Part shown: positions 1 to 12,102 of the stretch, in pieces
Layout of the letters: each line of letters begins with the position of its first letter
Position numbering within the stretch: the first letter of the stretch is position 1
Source: Chlorocebus sabaeus
Lineage: Eukaryota; Chordata; Mammalia; Primates; Cercopithecidae
Reading direction: 5' to 3'
Assembly: GCF_047675955.1 (NCBI RefSeq)
Contig: NC_132915.1
Span: 1,892,874 to 1,956,873, forward strand
DNA length: 64,000 bases
Program-made: the position numbers and the translations under genes
Notes under the pieces: generated by a model
Told to the model about the DNA's origin: nothing
Seen by the model: only the letters and a program-made list of their open reading frames with translations
The model's database searches: none

Positions 1-282
1 TGGAGATAGAGTCTCGCTCTGTCGCCCAGGCTGGAGTGCAGTGGCCCGATCTCCACTCACTGCAAGCTCCGCCTCCCGGGTTCAGGGCATTCTCCTGCCT
101 CAGCCTCCCAAGTAGCTGGGACTACAGGCACCCGCCACCGCGCCCGGCTAGTTTTTTGTATTTTTTAGTAGAGACGGGGTTTCACCGTGTTAACCAGGAT
201 GGTCTCGATCTCCTGACCTCAATCCGCCCGTCTCGGCCTCCCAAAGTGCTGGGATTACAGGCGTGAGCCACCATGCCCGGCC
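1..282 (-). mobile_element. AluY, Old World monkey type, truncated by window edge
   Basis: Antisense Alu ending at cccggcc. 'ccgcgcccggctag' plus the longer 'gtattttttagtagag' are AluYR-type changes. Confidence 0.85.
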
Positions 283-670
283 TCATATGGAAATTTAATA
301 AGAGGCTCCAAATAGCTAAAACAATCTTGAAAAAGAGAACAAAACAGGAGGACTCATACTTCCCAATTTCAAAATGTACTAAGCACTGGCAATTAAGACA
401 GTGTGGTAATGGCATAAGGAAAGACATGTAGACCAATGAAATAAAATTTAGAGTACAGAAACCAGCCTATACATGAAAGGCCAATTGATCTTCAACAAAG
501 GACCCAAGAACATTCACAGAGAAAGAACAGCCTCTTTACCAAATGGCTCTGGGGTGACTGGATTTCCATATACAAAAGGATAAAGTTAGACCCTGACCTT
601 ACACTATATACAAAAACTAACCCAAAATGTACCACAGAGCTAAACGGAAGAACTGGAACTCGAGAACTCT

Positions 671-957
671 TAGCTGGACATGGGAGCCCACACCTGTAAT
701 CCCAGCACTTCGGGAGGCCGAGGCGGGTGGATTGTTTCAGCACCAAAGTTCGAGACCAGCCTGGGCAACATGGTGAAATCTCATCTCTACCAAAAACACA
801 AAAAGTCAGCCGAGCAGGGTGGCGCGTGCCTGGAGTCCCAGCTACTCAGGAGGCAGAGGTTGCAGTGAGCCAAGATCACGCCACTGCATTCCAGCCTGGG
901 CAACAGAGTGAGACCCTGTCTCAAAAAAAAAAAAAACAAAAACAAAACCAAAAAAGA
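671..957 (+). mobile_element. Alu inside L1
   Basis: Sense Alu with A-rich tail, somewhat shortened in the right monomer; interrupts the L1 at 670. Confidence 0.85.
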
Positions 958-1332
958 TTGTAATGTTCTTAAAAGAAAACATAGGGATGAATCTTCATGA
1001 CTTTATATTTTTTAATGGATTCTTAGATATGGCACCAAGAGCTAAGCAACAAAATAAATTGGACTGAATCAAAATGTAAAACTATTGTACATCAAAGGAC
1101 ATTATGAAGAAAATGAAAGGCCAACATACAGAATGGGAGATATTTATTTGCAAACCATACATCTGATAAGGGCCTAGTATCAAGGATATAAAAAGACCTT
1201 TTAGAACTCAACAACAAAAAAAACTCAATTAAAAAATAGGCAAATGACTTGAAGAGACATTTCTCCAAAGCAGTTATATGGCCAACAAATGCAGTTATAT
1301 GGCCAGCAAATACATAAAAAGATGCTCAAAAT

Positions 1333-1624
1333 CAGCCAGGCGCAGTGGTTCACACCTGTAATCCCGGCACGTTGGGAGGCCAAGGTGGGTGGATCACCTG
1401 ATGTCAGGAGTTCAAGACCAGCCTGCCAACATGGTGAAACCCCGTCTCTATTAAAAATACAAAAATTAGTTGGGCATGATGGTGAGTGCCTGTAATCCCA
1501 GCTACTCGGGAAGCTGAGGAGGGAGAATCACTTGAACCCTGGAGGCTGCAGTGAGCCAAGATCACGCCACTGCACTCCAGCCTGGACAACTGAGCAAAAA
1601 CTGTCTCAAAAAAAGAAAAAAACT
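1333..1624 (+). mobile_element. AluS inside L1 with target-site duplication
   Basis: Sense Alu flanked by 'ctcaaaat' (1325-1332 and 1623-1630). Removing it rejoins the L1. Confidence 0.85.
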
Positions 1625-2997
1625 CAAAATTATTCATCATTTAGGAAAATGCTAATTGAAATCACAATGAGATACTATTTCGTACCAACTAGGTTATACT
1701 ATACTGAGAGAAAAAAGGAAAATAAGTAGGAAATAGTTTTTTCTAAAACACGTAGAGAAATTGGAACCATCACATACTACTGATGAGAATGTAAAATGTT
1801 TCAGCCATTGTGGAAAAGTTTGACAGTTTTGTATTGATATCATATATATATATATACACACACATACACAATGGAATATGTATATATATATAATGAAATT
1901 ATTCAGCCATGAAAATAATGTGTGCTACAAAGTGGATGAACCTAAAAAACAGTATGCTAAAAAAAGAAGCCAAACACAAAAGACAACGTATTATATGATT
2001 TCATTTAATGAAATAGCCAGAATAGGTAAATCCACAGAGACAGAAAGTAGGTTGTTGGTTTCCAAGGTCTGCGTGTAGTAGGGAACAGGGAATCATGGCC
2101 TAATAGATCAAGTTTTCTTTAGAGGTGATAAAAATGTTTTGGAACTTGTACAACACTGTGAATGTACTAAATGTCACTAGATTGTACACTTTAAAATGAT
2201 TAATGTTATGTAATTTCACATTGATTAAAAACCTAAGCAAATCTGAATATGCTATGGGCTTCAGTTAATACTAGTGCATCAATATTGGTTCATTAATTTT
2301 TAACAAATGTACCACACTAGTGTAAGATGTTAACGGGAAAGCTGGGTGTGCAGTTTATGGGAACTCTCCGTGCTATCTTCACAGCTTTTCTATGCAGCTA
2401 AAACTAATATAAAATAAACATTTACTTGAAAGAAACTTTGTTTCCCAGTTAAGTGAACTTTCACACATACAAGTTACATGAAAAAAAATAATAAAAAGAT
2501 CATATACAACTACATCTAAAATGAAGATGCTTTTAGGGCTTTCAATATCAAAACTCAAAGCCTTCCAAAAGCTTAAACATCAGCCTGAAACCTTGAAGGA
2601 TAGTAATAAGCTACAGCAAAATTCCCTTCAATCAAATTTTCACATTGAAAGAAAAGTTCAATCCTTACATGGATGAGTTATCTTCTAGGATAAATCATGT
2701 TTTAAGAAAATGTAGATATTAAAATCTACATTCAGCACAACTTAATGACCTGATTTCAGTCTTATCCATGAATATCCAGATTAGTTGTACACTTACTACT
2801 TTTTATTCTAAAAGTCTACAGAAAGTTTCCAAAAGATTTAATGAAGTCTCTACCTATTTTTCCTTCAGTCATACAGGCAGTATACTAAACAGGAACACCT
2901 AAAAATTATTAATAACTGAAGAAACATGTTTTATGTTGGTAGTATAAATTCTCATTAGCCATTACAGTTAACTTTTTTAATGATTAAGGATGTGGGG

Positions 2998-3140
2998 GTC
3001 AGGCACAGTGGCTCACATCTGTAATCCCAGCACTCTGGGAGTCTGAGGTGACAGGGTAGCATGAGGCCGGAAGTTAGAGACCAACCTGGGCAACACAGCA
3101 AGACCCCATCTCTATTATTAAATAAATAAATAGATAAATT
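2998..3140 (+). mobile_element. Alu left monomer (FLAM/AluJ-like)
   Basis: A single monomer ends in a TAAA-rich tail; a TTAA/ATTT-rich simple tract follows to about 3225, with 'gggatatggg' present twice. Confidence 0.7.
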
Positions 3141-3225
3141 ATTTTTTAAAACAGAATTTTTTTAAATTAATTAATTATTTATTTATTGGGATATGGGGAT
3201 TTTTTCATTAATTAATTAATTATTG

Positions 3226-3750
3226 GGATATGGGAAGGCTACATCTCCAAAAGAAAACAGGATCTCAAAGAGATATTTGGACATCTGTGTTCATTGAAGC
3301 ATTATTCACAATCAACAGTAACCCAAATGTCCACCTACTGATGCATGGATAAATAATGCTTTAGCCTAAGCTAACTGACTCAGTGTGTTAGTAACAATGG
3401 AGTATTACTCAGCCTTGAGAAAGATGGAAATCCTGCCATATGCCATAACATGGATGAACTTTTAGGAAACTATGCTAAGTAAAACAAGCCAGTGACAAAA
3501 AGGCAAATACTGCATAATTTCACCTACATGAGGTATCTGAGGTCATCAAACTCATAGAACAGTGGTGGTTGCCAGGGACTAGGGAGGGGGGAAAGGCAAG
3601 TTCAGTGAGTATGGAGTTTGTTTAAGATGAGTAAATTCTAGGGACTTGTTGCACAACCGTTTACATATCGTTAACACTACTGTACTGTACTGTATACTTA
3701 AAAATGGTTAAGGTAGTAAATATTACGAGGTTTTTGCCACAATTTTTAAA
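3226..3750 (+). mobile_element. L1 3'-end fragment with an odd internal insert
   Basis: 'tgcatggataaa', then 'tggagtattactcagcc' and 'ggttgccagggactaggg' are L1 3' end sequence. Bases 3360-3397 replace the expected L1 sequence with a near copy of 4456-4493. Confidence 0.7.
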
Positions 3751-3867
3751 ATGTGAGAAGGCACTGTGGCAGATATTATTGCAAAAACATTCCCTGCCCC
3801 TTTCACTGTGGGTCCAGAGTCCAACTTAGCCATGACTTGCTTTGGCCAATAAAAGGCGAAAATAGCG

Positions 3868-4265
3868 TGTGTAGTTTGGATGTTTGTTCCCTCCAAATCT
3901 CATATTGAAATTTGATCCCCGGTATTGGAGGCGGAGCCTAGTGGGAAGCGTGTGGGTCATAAGGACAGATCCCTCATGAACATCCAGATGCTGTCCTCGC
4001 TCATATTCTTACCATGAGATCTGACTGTTAAAAAGAGCCTGGCACTTCTTCCCCTCCCTCTTGTTCCCCCTCTCACCATGTGAAACCTGCTCCCCTTCAC
4101 CTTCTGCCATGATTTGAAGCTCCCTGAGGTCCCCTCACCAGAAGCAGATTCTGGTGCCAAGCTTCTGGTACAGCCTGCAGAACTATAAGCCAAATAAACC
4201 TATTTTTCTCATAAATCACCCAGCTTCAGGTATTCTTCTACAGCAATGTAAAATGGACTAATACG
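3868..4265 (+). mobile_element. Solo MaLR LTR (MST/THE1-like)
   Basis: It begins TGT...'tttggatgtttgttccctcc' and ends 'gcaatgtaaaatggactaa', the standard ends of MST/THE1 LTRs. It contains the AATAAA signal after 'gaactataagcc'. No internal retroviral part flanks it. Confidence 0.8.
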
Positions 4266-4493
4266 ACATGTGGTTCTACCATCTCTGTTTTCTCTCTGCT
4301 TTGAGACCCATCTGTCCCAGCTTGGAGAGATTCCTTCAGGATCCTAGAATGAACAGAATGTGGAGCACACCAGTGGTCAACCCTCCCAGGACATATAACA
4401 TGAGCCATGCTGAGGCTGAGATTGCCATCTTGAAGTTGCATTCTGCAGCCTGCTGTTTAGCCTAAGCTAACTGACTTAGTGTGTTAGTAACAA

Positions 4494-4963
4494 ATATCTT
4501 GTTGATGAAACAAAAAGCTCATCAACCTTACTTAATTCCTCAAGAAATTCCCATGTATAATGAAGCAGGAATTAGCAAGATCCTAAATGGACCATGACTT
4601 ATCATTAAAGTACAAATTAACAAACCAACTCGTGGCCATTATTGGTGATCAACAAATTCTTTCATCTTCACTCCTGGGCTGTGATCCTCAGTAGCCACAT
4701 TTAGCTCAAGTCTTGCTTGCTAAAATTATTAACCCGGAGTCAGACAGAAGGAGCTACACAGGAGTGAAATGTTTATTGCCATCATTTATTAAGCCACAAT
4801 AATTTCATGGATTATTGCTGGCTATGGTCATATCATGAATAATTGTTTTAATAAGTACAAAATAAATATAAAAGAATATAGCATCTGTGATCAATAAAAA
4901 TAGCAGCTGATTCTGTTAAGAAAGAAATAGAACATGAAATCAGGTCAATTAAAAACCATAGGC
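4494..4963. other. Intronic DNA, nothing recognised
   Basis: A/T-rich sequence with no ORF, RNA gene or repeat that I can name. Confidence 0.5.
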
Positions 4964-4964
4964 C

Positions 4965-6250
4965 TGGCCGGGTGCAGTGGCTCACGCCTGTAATCCCAGC
5001 ACTTTGGGAGGCTGAGTTGGGCAGATCACGAGGTCAGAAGATCGAGACCATCCTGGCTAACACGGTGAAACCCAGTCTCTACTAAAAAATACAAAAAATT
5101 AGCCAGGCGTGGCGGCAGGCACCTGTAGTCCCAGCTACTCCGGAGGCTGAGGCAGGAGAATGGCGTGAACCCAAGAGGTGGAGCTTGCAGTGAACTAAGA
5201 TCACCACTGCACTCTAGCCTGGGCGACAGAGCGAGACTCCGTCTCAAAAACAAAGTAAAATAAAACAAAAAAACACCCACAGGCCAGGCACGGTGGTTTG
5301 TGCCTGTAATCCCAACACTTGGGGAGGCCAAGGCGGGCGGATCACAAGGTCAAGAGATCGAGACCACCCTGGCCAACATGGTGAAACCCCGTATCTACTA
5401 AGAATACAAAAAAATTTAGCTGGGCGTGGTGGCACACGCCTGTAGTCCCAGCTACTCGGGAGGCTGAGGCAGAAGAATTGCTTGAACCCGGGAGACAGAG
5501 GTTGCAGTGAGCTGAGATTGTGCCACTGTACTTCAGCCAGGCGACAGTGCAAGTCTCCGTCTTAAAACAAAACAAAAAACCGTAGTGGCTGGCCACAGAG
5601 GCTCACGCCTGTAATCCCAACACTTTTAAGAGGCCAAGGCAAGAGGATCACTTGAACTCAGAATTCAAGACCAGCCTGGACAACATAGTGTGACTCCATC
5701 TCTACAAAAAAAACTTGCCAGGTGTGGTCGCATACACCTGTGGTCCCATACTCAGGAGGATGACTTGAACCTGGCAGGCCAAGGCTGCAGTGAGCCATGA
5801 TTGTGCCACTGTACTCCAGCCTGGGCGACAGAATGAGACCTTCTCTCAAAAAAAAAAACAAACCTTAGTGATACAAGTCTTCTGCCATAAAAGATCCCTT
5901 TCCTAGTATTTTAAATATGTAAGAAAGGCTGGGCACAGTGGCTCATGCCTGTAATCCCAACGCTTGGTAATTTGAGGTAGGAGGATTGCTTGAGTCCAAG
6001 AGTTTGAGATCAGCCTGGACAACATAGCAAGACCTCAGTCTACAAAAAAAAAAAAAAAGGCCAGGTGTGTTACACACCTGAAGTCCCAGCTACTCAGGAG
6101 GCTGAGGTAGGAGGATTGCTTGAGGCTGAGGTGGGAGGATCACTTGAAAGTGGGAGGTTCAAGGCTGCCGTGAGCCCTAACAGCTACTGTACTCAGCCTG
6201 GGTGACAGAGACTTTGTCTCCAAAACATAAAAAATAAGTAAACAAATAAA
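4965..6250 (+). mobile_element. Cluster of four sense Alus
   Basis: AluY 4965-5277, Alu 5281-5580, older Alu 5586-5863 with a changed left monomer, and AluJ-like 5928-6250. All run in the same direction with A-rich tails, almost touching. Confidence 0.85.
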
Positions 6251-6378
6251 TATGCAAGAACATACTGCTGACTCTTGCAATTTGAAATAACTGGTTAGTT
6301 AACATCAAAAATTTAAGACTAACCATTACTATTAATAAGCATGTCTAACAGTGGGGAAACATTAAAAGTTAACTATGT

Positions 6379-6812
6379 GGGCCAGGCGTGGTAGCTCACA
6401 CCTGTATCCCAGCACTTTGGGAAGCCGAGGCAGGCAGATCACTTGAGGCCAGGAGTTCGAGACTATCCTGGCCAATGTGGTGAAACCCTGTCTCTACTAA
6501 AAATCCAAAAACTGGCCGGGCGCAGTGGCTCATGCCTGTAATCCCAGCACTTTGGGAGGCCGAAGCGGGCAGATCACCTGAGGTCAGGAGTTCAAAACCA
6601 GTCTGGCCAACATGGTGAAACCCCATCTCTACTAAAAATATAAAAAGTATCCAGGCATAGTGATGCACACCTGTAGTCCTAGTTACTCAAAAGGCTGAGA
6701 CTTGAGAATCATTTGAACCCAGGAGGCGGAGGTTGCAGTGAGCGGAGATTTACACCACTACACTCCAGCCTGGGTGACACATCAAGACCCCATCAAAAAA
6801 AAAAAAAAAAAA
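6379..6812 (+). mobile_element. Partial Alu directly joined to a full Alu
   Basis: A left half (6379-6513) runs without spacer into a second sense Alu (6514-6812). The join is at an 'aaaaact' stretch. Confidence 0.8.
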
Positions 6813-6962
6813 ATGTGAACCATATGGCTGCCTCCCAGCAACTCTAAGAGACTGTTTCTGCCACCAGCAACACATTTATATTTTCCAAATGAGAAAAATG
6901 GAGTGAGTGCTGAAATATACAGCATAATACAACATACTGGCCATATACAGAGAAGGGTTCAC

Positions 6963-7168
6963 TAAGTGCATTCTTTGAGGTTTTTTGTTTTCGTTTTGTT
7001 TTTTGAGACAGAATCTTGCTCTGTCGCCCAGGCTAGAGTGTAGTGGCGTGATCTCAGCTCACTGCAACCTCTGCCTCCCGGGTTCATGCGATTCTCCTGC
7101 CTCAGCCTCCTGAGTAGCTGGGACTACAGGCATGCGCCACCACCCCCAGCTAATTAAGTGCATTCTTT
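6963..7168 (-). mobile_element. 5'-truncated Alu with perfect 14-base target-site duplication
   Basis: 'taagtgcattcttt' is at 6963-6976 and 7155-7168. The antisense Alu between them stops at the middle A-rich region and lacks the left monomer. Confidence 0.85.
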
Positions 7169-7811
7169 TAGCTCAAAAAATAAGATGAAACAAATAATCA
7201 TATAATGCCTTAAATAAATGAATAAAGACCATCTTTTAACAATGTATACTAAAATAAGCAATGTTACTTAAAAAGGACCCTCTTCCTTTTGGCCTTATCA
7301 ATGAGAAAACCTTGTTTCTAGGCACCTTCGGACAATTAAGAGTATTACACTCAGCAGCTAAGTGCACCTCTAGGCTAAGAACAGATCTTGTCAAGTCTGT
7401 TGACGATTCGCAACACAAAATTATTAAATTGCCAAAAGCTTTTGCACACCTTAGTAAATACAATTTTAAAAACAATCTCCATACCTCTAGAAGGTAGATT
7501 AGTGATTTTGAAAGTGCTTAGTCATGCGATAACTAAAAAACCTAAAAGTCCTTGACACATTTTTGTAAGTAGAATTCAAATAAAGGGCACAAGCACAACA
7601 TAGAAGGAAAATAAAAATAGGTCTCAGAGGGAGGTGTGTGAACCTTTTCACATTCAGATTTAGATACAAACTTCCCATGACTTGCATACATGCTTCCTAA
7701 CCCTACTTCCCATCCTGACTCATCTTCACAACTTCTCAAGTTTTAATTCCAGTTTATTGAATTGAGTGCACTCTTATAAAGCATCTCGATTGAGATATAG
7801 ATAAGCTACAC

Positions 7812-8155
7812 ATAGTATGTATTTCTTTTCTCTCTTTTTTTTTTTTTTTTTTGGAGACAGTATCTCGCTTAGTCGCCCAGGCTGGAGTGCAGTGGCACAA
7901 TCTCAGCTCATTGCAACTTCCACCTCCTGGGTTCATGTGATTCTCATGCCTCAGCCTCCTGAGTAGCCGGGACTATAGGCGTGCACCACCATGCCCGGCT
8001 AATTTTTTTGTATTTGTAGTAGAGACAGGGTTTCACCATGTTGGCCAGGCTGGTCTCTCAAACTCCTGGCCTCAAGTGATCCATCCACCTTGGCCTCTCA
8101 AAGTGCTGAGATTACAGGCATGAGCCAGCATGCCCGGCCAATAGTATGCATTTCT
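7812..8155 (-). mobile_element. Alu with 15-base target-site duplication
   Basis: Antisense Alu at about 7834-8139 between 'atagtatgtatttct' (7812) and 'atagtatgcatttct' (8141). Confidence 0.85.
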
Positions 8156-8234
8156 TATGTCTACTTATATCAGCTTAATATTTAAAAAACAAAAATAAAC
8201 CCCTGAAGTCCATTTACATGTGATAGTCCCAGGA

Positions 8235-8430
8235 GCAGTGTAGTATAGGGACTAAGAACAGGGACTCTGAAAGGTTCCAATCAGTTCTGCCACCTTACCA
8301 TATGATCTTAACTAGACTTTTTCTTGGGGACTCTTATTTCTCATTCCTTATCAGGTAAACAGGATAAAATGAATTAAAGAATTCAAAATGCTCAACACAG
8401 AGCCCAGCAGTTTGCTGCTAACATTATGAA
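8235..8430 (+). mobile_element. MIR
   Basis: Old MIR core and tail pattern: 'agtgtagtatagggactaag' near the start and an 'acaggataaaatgaattaaa' region later. Confidence 0.6.
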
Positions 8431-9610
8431 ATGCTTACTCTGTGCCAGGCAATAAACAGTGCCTACTATGTTAACATGATGTTAGGTTCAACACAGTGCT
8501 CAAACATTACTATTCATAAATAGTATGAATTTATATATTATGTATAAAGTATTTAAAAATCAGCTATTCGAAACAGTATGTACAGTCTAGGTTTTGAAGT
8601 GTTCAGGTGACAGAAAGGGAAAGCAGCACAGGCAGCCGGTAGCTCCTGCAGGGTGTATAGTATCTGAGAAGCCAGACCCCACCAGCCCCAGTGAAGAAGT
8701 AACTTCAAATGCAGTCTGAGTAGAGGGCACAGTGACAAGGTGGGGAGCCTTGGAACAACCTGTGGCCGAAGGCAGTTAGACCTGCTTTCTTCCCTCTCAG
8801 AATTCTACAATCCAGAAGAAGACAATATATAATTATATGCCAACAGTGCTAAGCAATTGTGTGATGAGCCGCCAAAATAAGCTGGTAGGTGTTCCCACAG
8901 GCGAGGAAGACAGTGTTGGGCAGGAACAAACAAAAGAGCAAGAGAACGCTGACACAGGCTGTGCAGGACTCAGATGCCAACACCTCCCCTGGGAGCAGTG
9001 GCAACGAATAGACAGTAAATGAACGCAAATGTTGTTCTCAAACCCACAGCTGTTAGTGCCTCTGTGTGGCATATTGGGAGCATGTTACTGGCACTGGCTA
9101 CATTACAAACTTGTCTCCTGTCTTCCCCAAAAATGAGCAGACTCAGCACAATTCATCGATGATGCACATGGAGATAAAGAACTACAAGTACTTTAAAGAA
9201 GCAAAACAGTAAAATGGGCTGGGACTCCCTATCTTTGTAGTTCAGTGTATTGACCACAAATCAAACTAGGCAACTTCCTTATTTTTTTCTTTTTCTTTCT
9301 TGCCCCCACAAAGCTTACTCTAGCAACTTTCTTAAATGAAGTATATTCCAGACCCTTCTCTCTTATGGTGGGAATGCTAAATAAATGAATTTTTGGAGCT
9401 GCATGTGGATTGTTTCATCAATAGAAAGACATATTCAAATCAATTTACCAAATAATTTATGAAAGTTACAACAGGTAAAACTACATGAGAAAGGTAAAAA
9501 GCAGAAATATAAAACAGCCTTTTCACTTTTACATGTTTTTTACAACTGTTGGTATACTTTACCTCGGAAAAGAGGTGTATAGCATGGAAATACAATTCAA
9601 ACCAATGCAT
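8431..9610. other. Intronic DNA, nothing recognised
   Basis: Mostly unique sequence; short open frames at 8837-9022 lack codon-like features on either strand. Confidence 0.5.
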
Positions 9611-9924
9611 CTTGTTAGCAATTTTTTTTTTTTTTTTTGAGACGGAGTCTCACTGTGGCCAGGCTGGAGCACAGTGGCACGATAGCTCACTGCAACCTCC
9701 GCCTCCGGGGTTCAAGCGATTTTCCTGCCTCAGTCTCCCGAGTAGCTGGGACTACAGGTGTGTGCCACCACACCCAGCTAATTTTCGTATTTTTAGCAGA
9801 GACAGGGTTTCACCATGTTGGCCAGGATGGTCTCGATCTCTTGACCTCGTGACCCGTACAGCCTTGGCCTCCCAAAGTGCTGGGATTACAGGCATGAGCC
9901 TCCGTGCCCGGCTACTGTTAGCAA
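9611..9924 (-). mobile_element. Alu with short duplication
   Basis: Antisense Alu at 9622-9914, flanked by 'tgttagcaa' on both sides. Confidence 0.85.
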
Positions 9925-10186
9925 CTTTTATAAAACGTCTGGGTAAGGATAAGTCTGTTTTAGGCCAAAAACAACATACCTATAGATTTCATCTATATAA
10001 CATTAATCTTCTTGGGTGATCCAGAACTAGATTAATCTGTAAGAATAAAACCATCAAGGCAAAATCTTACACAAGAATTTATTAATGTATGCCTTTATAT
10101 TGTTCAACTACATAATCTAATATAGCGTTTCTTTAAAAAGACTAAAACTTATAAATCGTTAACACAAAAATATCTAGGATATCCAT

Positions 10187-10476
10187 CTTTTTTTTTTTTT
10201 TAATGAGACAGAGTCTCGCTCTGCCGCCCAGGCTGGAGTACAGTGGCACGATCTCGGCTCACTGCAAGCTCCGCCTCCCGGGTTCACGCCATTCTCCGGC
10301 CTCAGCCTCCCAAGTAGCTGGGACTACGGGCGCCGCCACCACGCCCAGCTAATTTTTTTGTAGAAACAGGGTTTCACCATGTTAGCCAGGATGGTCTCGA
10401 TCTCCTGACCTCGTGATCCGCCCGCCTCGGCCTCCCAAAGTGCTGGGATTAGAGGCGTGAGCCACCGCGCCCTGCC
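10187..10476 (-). mobile_element. AluY
   Basis: Antisense, near full length, low divergence. Confidence 0.85.
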
Positions 10477-10789
10477 TAGGTTCTGTTCCTTCAAATGTTT
10501 ACTGAGGTGTAGTTTCAAGAGTTTAAGTGTATAAAAACCTATAGTTTTATAACTTTATAGTTACTTCATAATAATGCCATATAAAATGTATCAATTTCCT
10601 CAAAACCCAAACAATGTAGTTTCAACATCCTTGTGACTGCATGTAAAATGATCAAACTCATTTCAACTTACACATTATGTGCTGGTACAGATGCTTATCC
10701 ACTATGTGATTTACTCGTTGTATCTCTTGCAAATTGCTTTATCTTATACAGCCACGTAACAAATGGAACCTGGATATTACCCTTCTGTT

Positions 10790-11075
10790 AGCACCATTTA
10801 TTCATTACACGAATATATTTTGAGCACCTTTATTGAGCATTTACAGAATGTAAGGTATTAAACTCATATAGTCTTCCAGATACTCTTGGCTCTCCTGGAG
10901 CTTACAGTCTACAGAGTTCAGTATAAGTCAGCAGAAACACCCCAAACACATGCAGGACTAAGAGCCACAAAACCTCGACCTAGTCCCCGCTCTCCCATTA
11001 CTGAGCTGTGCGATCATTGGGAGGTCGCCTCACTAATCACTCTAAGTCTCAGCTGCCTGATCTGTAAAATGTAGG
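10790..11075 (+). mobile_element. L2/MIR remnants
   Basis: 'gagcttacagtctacagag' is L2-like, and the 'agtctcagctgcctgatctg' region matches the MIR core. Confidence 0.5.
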
Positions 11076-11503
11076 TTTGAACCCGTGGTCACAACCTTCC
11101 CAGCTTTAAGCAGTCGCAGACTGCAAATTTTAGCGTCTCATTCCACTATGTGCTCTCAACACCTAGCAAGTAGTATGCTGGATAAATGAAAGGTAGTGAA
11201 GGCACAACTTCAGCCGCAGAACACGCCCAGAAGTCATTTCTTGCTCTTCGGCTGTCTCTGCAGGGCATCTTTTAACAGGGCCAGGGCGATCTGCAGTAAT
11301 GGAGCAGACACTGTGCGCTCCCTTCCCTCTCGCACTCGGTGGAACTCAAGGCCCTCGTCCCCCTCCTTTCCTCTCGGAACCAGGGACTCGGCAGCCCGCC
11401 AGGAGGATGGCAGTGGCCGTTGACCCGGCCTCCCCAGCGACCCGGGCCGCGCTCCCGCCCACACTGCACCTGCCGCAAGGACCGTCTCCCGCGCCGCTCC
11501 CGC

Positions 11504-11563
11504 CTGTCACGTGACAGCCCCCCCCCAGCCGGGGCCGGTTTTTGGCGCGCGGCAGTGACGTCA
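11504..11563. promoter_or_regulatory. E-box palindrome, E2F-type site and perfect CRE just inside ZNF367 intron 1
   Basis: Three motifs lie within 60 bases. A 14-base palindrome, CTGTCACGTGACAG (11504-11517), holds the USF/TFE-type E-box GTCACGTGAC. TTTGGCGC (11541-11548) fits E2F, and TGACGTCA (11556-11563) is a perfect CRE. They lie 120-180 bases past the exon 1 donor, inside the CpG island, so an intronic promoter-proximal element is plausible. Confidence 0.5.
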
Positions 11564-11685
11564 GCATCCTGTCAGCCGCAGCCCCCGCCGCGGTCAGATC
11601 GACCTCGCGTTTTCAACTCCGCCCCGCCCGCCGCGCCGTTAACGGGCCCCGGCTGTCCCGCGTCCCGCCCGCCCGCGCCGCTCAC

Positions 11686-12102
11686 CTTGAGGTGGCCGCT
11701 GTCTGGGCTGCTCGCTTCCTCCTCGTCCTCACCTCCCGAGGCGGCGGCGGAGGCCGAGGCGGCGGGCGGGGGCGCGCCCCGGCCACGAAGCCCCGAGTGC
11801 TCGGCGGCTGCGGCGGCAGGCAGGGCGGCAGAGGCGGCGGCCCCCGCGGCCCCGGGGCTGAGCGTCACGTTGTGTGCGTTCTCGCCCCAGCGCCACGGGT
11901 ACACCATGAAGTCGCTGAAGCCGGGGCTGGTGGGGATGAGCGGCGGCGGCGGCTCCGGCTCCCCTCCACCGCCGCACGTAGGCTTGATCGGGGTCGTCCT
12001 GATGACCGACACCAGCACCCGCTTCGGGGAGTCGTGGCAGAAGATGACGGGCGGCGGCGGCGGCGGGTTCTCCGCCATGGGCGCCTCCACGCCCCGGATC
12101 AT
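11686..12102 (-). CDS. ZNF367: ZNF367 coding exon 1 (N-terminal 139 codons, partial gene)
   Basis: Reading the minus strand from the ATG at 12102-12100 gives MIRGVEAPMAENPPPPPP and then VIFCHDSPKRVLVSVIRTTP, which I recognise as the start of ZNF367 (ZFF29), a nuclear C2H2 zinc-finger transcription factor. The segment is low-complexity: a proline run (residues 13-18), a GGGG and EPEPPPP stretch, alanine-rich runs around residues 75-115, and an acidic GGEDEEEASSPDSGHLK end. The exon closes on a complete AAG codon followed by a GTGAG donor (11681-11685 on the plus strand), so the next exon begins in phase 0. The frame stays open upstream to about 12153, but only with a GTG, so the ATG at 12102 is taken. 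A second in-frame ATG lies at 12078. The zinc fingers are in later exons, and I could not find exon 2 anywhere in 1-11685. Residue 5 is V where I recall F in human, and I count one proline fewer. Confidence 0.95.

Larger units (their letters stand above)
283..2440 (+). mobile_element. L1 LINE fragments, sense, broken by two Alus
   Basis: Segments 283-670, 957-1332, 1631-2240 and about 2250-2440 follow the end of L1 ORF2 and the 3' UTR. Recognisable phrases include 'ttgatcttcaacaaagg', 'ggatataaaaagacc' and 'attgtacactttaaaatg'. Many stops; no intact ORF. A (TA)n/(CA)n run sits at 1841-1870. Confidence 0.75.
1..11685 (-). other. ZNF367: ZNF367 intron 1 (partial)
   Basis: This stretch lies downstream of the exon 1 donor on the minus strand. 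I looked for the expected next exon (an RGRPRADTVRDL-type start leading into a CxxC zinc finger) on the minus strand and found none, so the intron extends past the left edge. The content is mostly Alu, L1, one MaLR LTR, MIR and L2 remnants. The non-repeat parts (about 2440-2990, 4494-4960, 7170-7830, 8430-9610, 10480-10790) show no open frame or RNA gene that I can support. Confidence 0.8.

Noticed and set aside
9549..10019. 156-codon frame and many similar 'SCLSLPSSWDYR' frames elsewhere
   Set aside because: Translated antisense Alus; no evidence of use.
1..11685. Expected ZNF367 exon 2 with the first zinc finger
   Set aside because: Searched on the minus strand for the RGRPRADTVRDL and CxxC-type sequence and not found, so not annotated.
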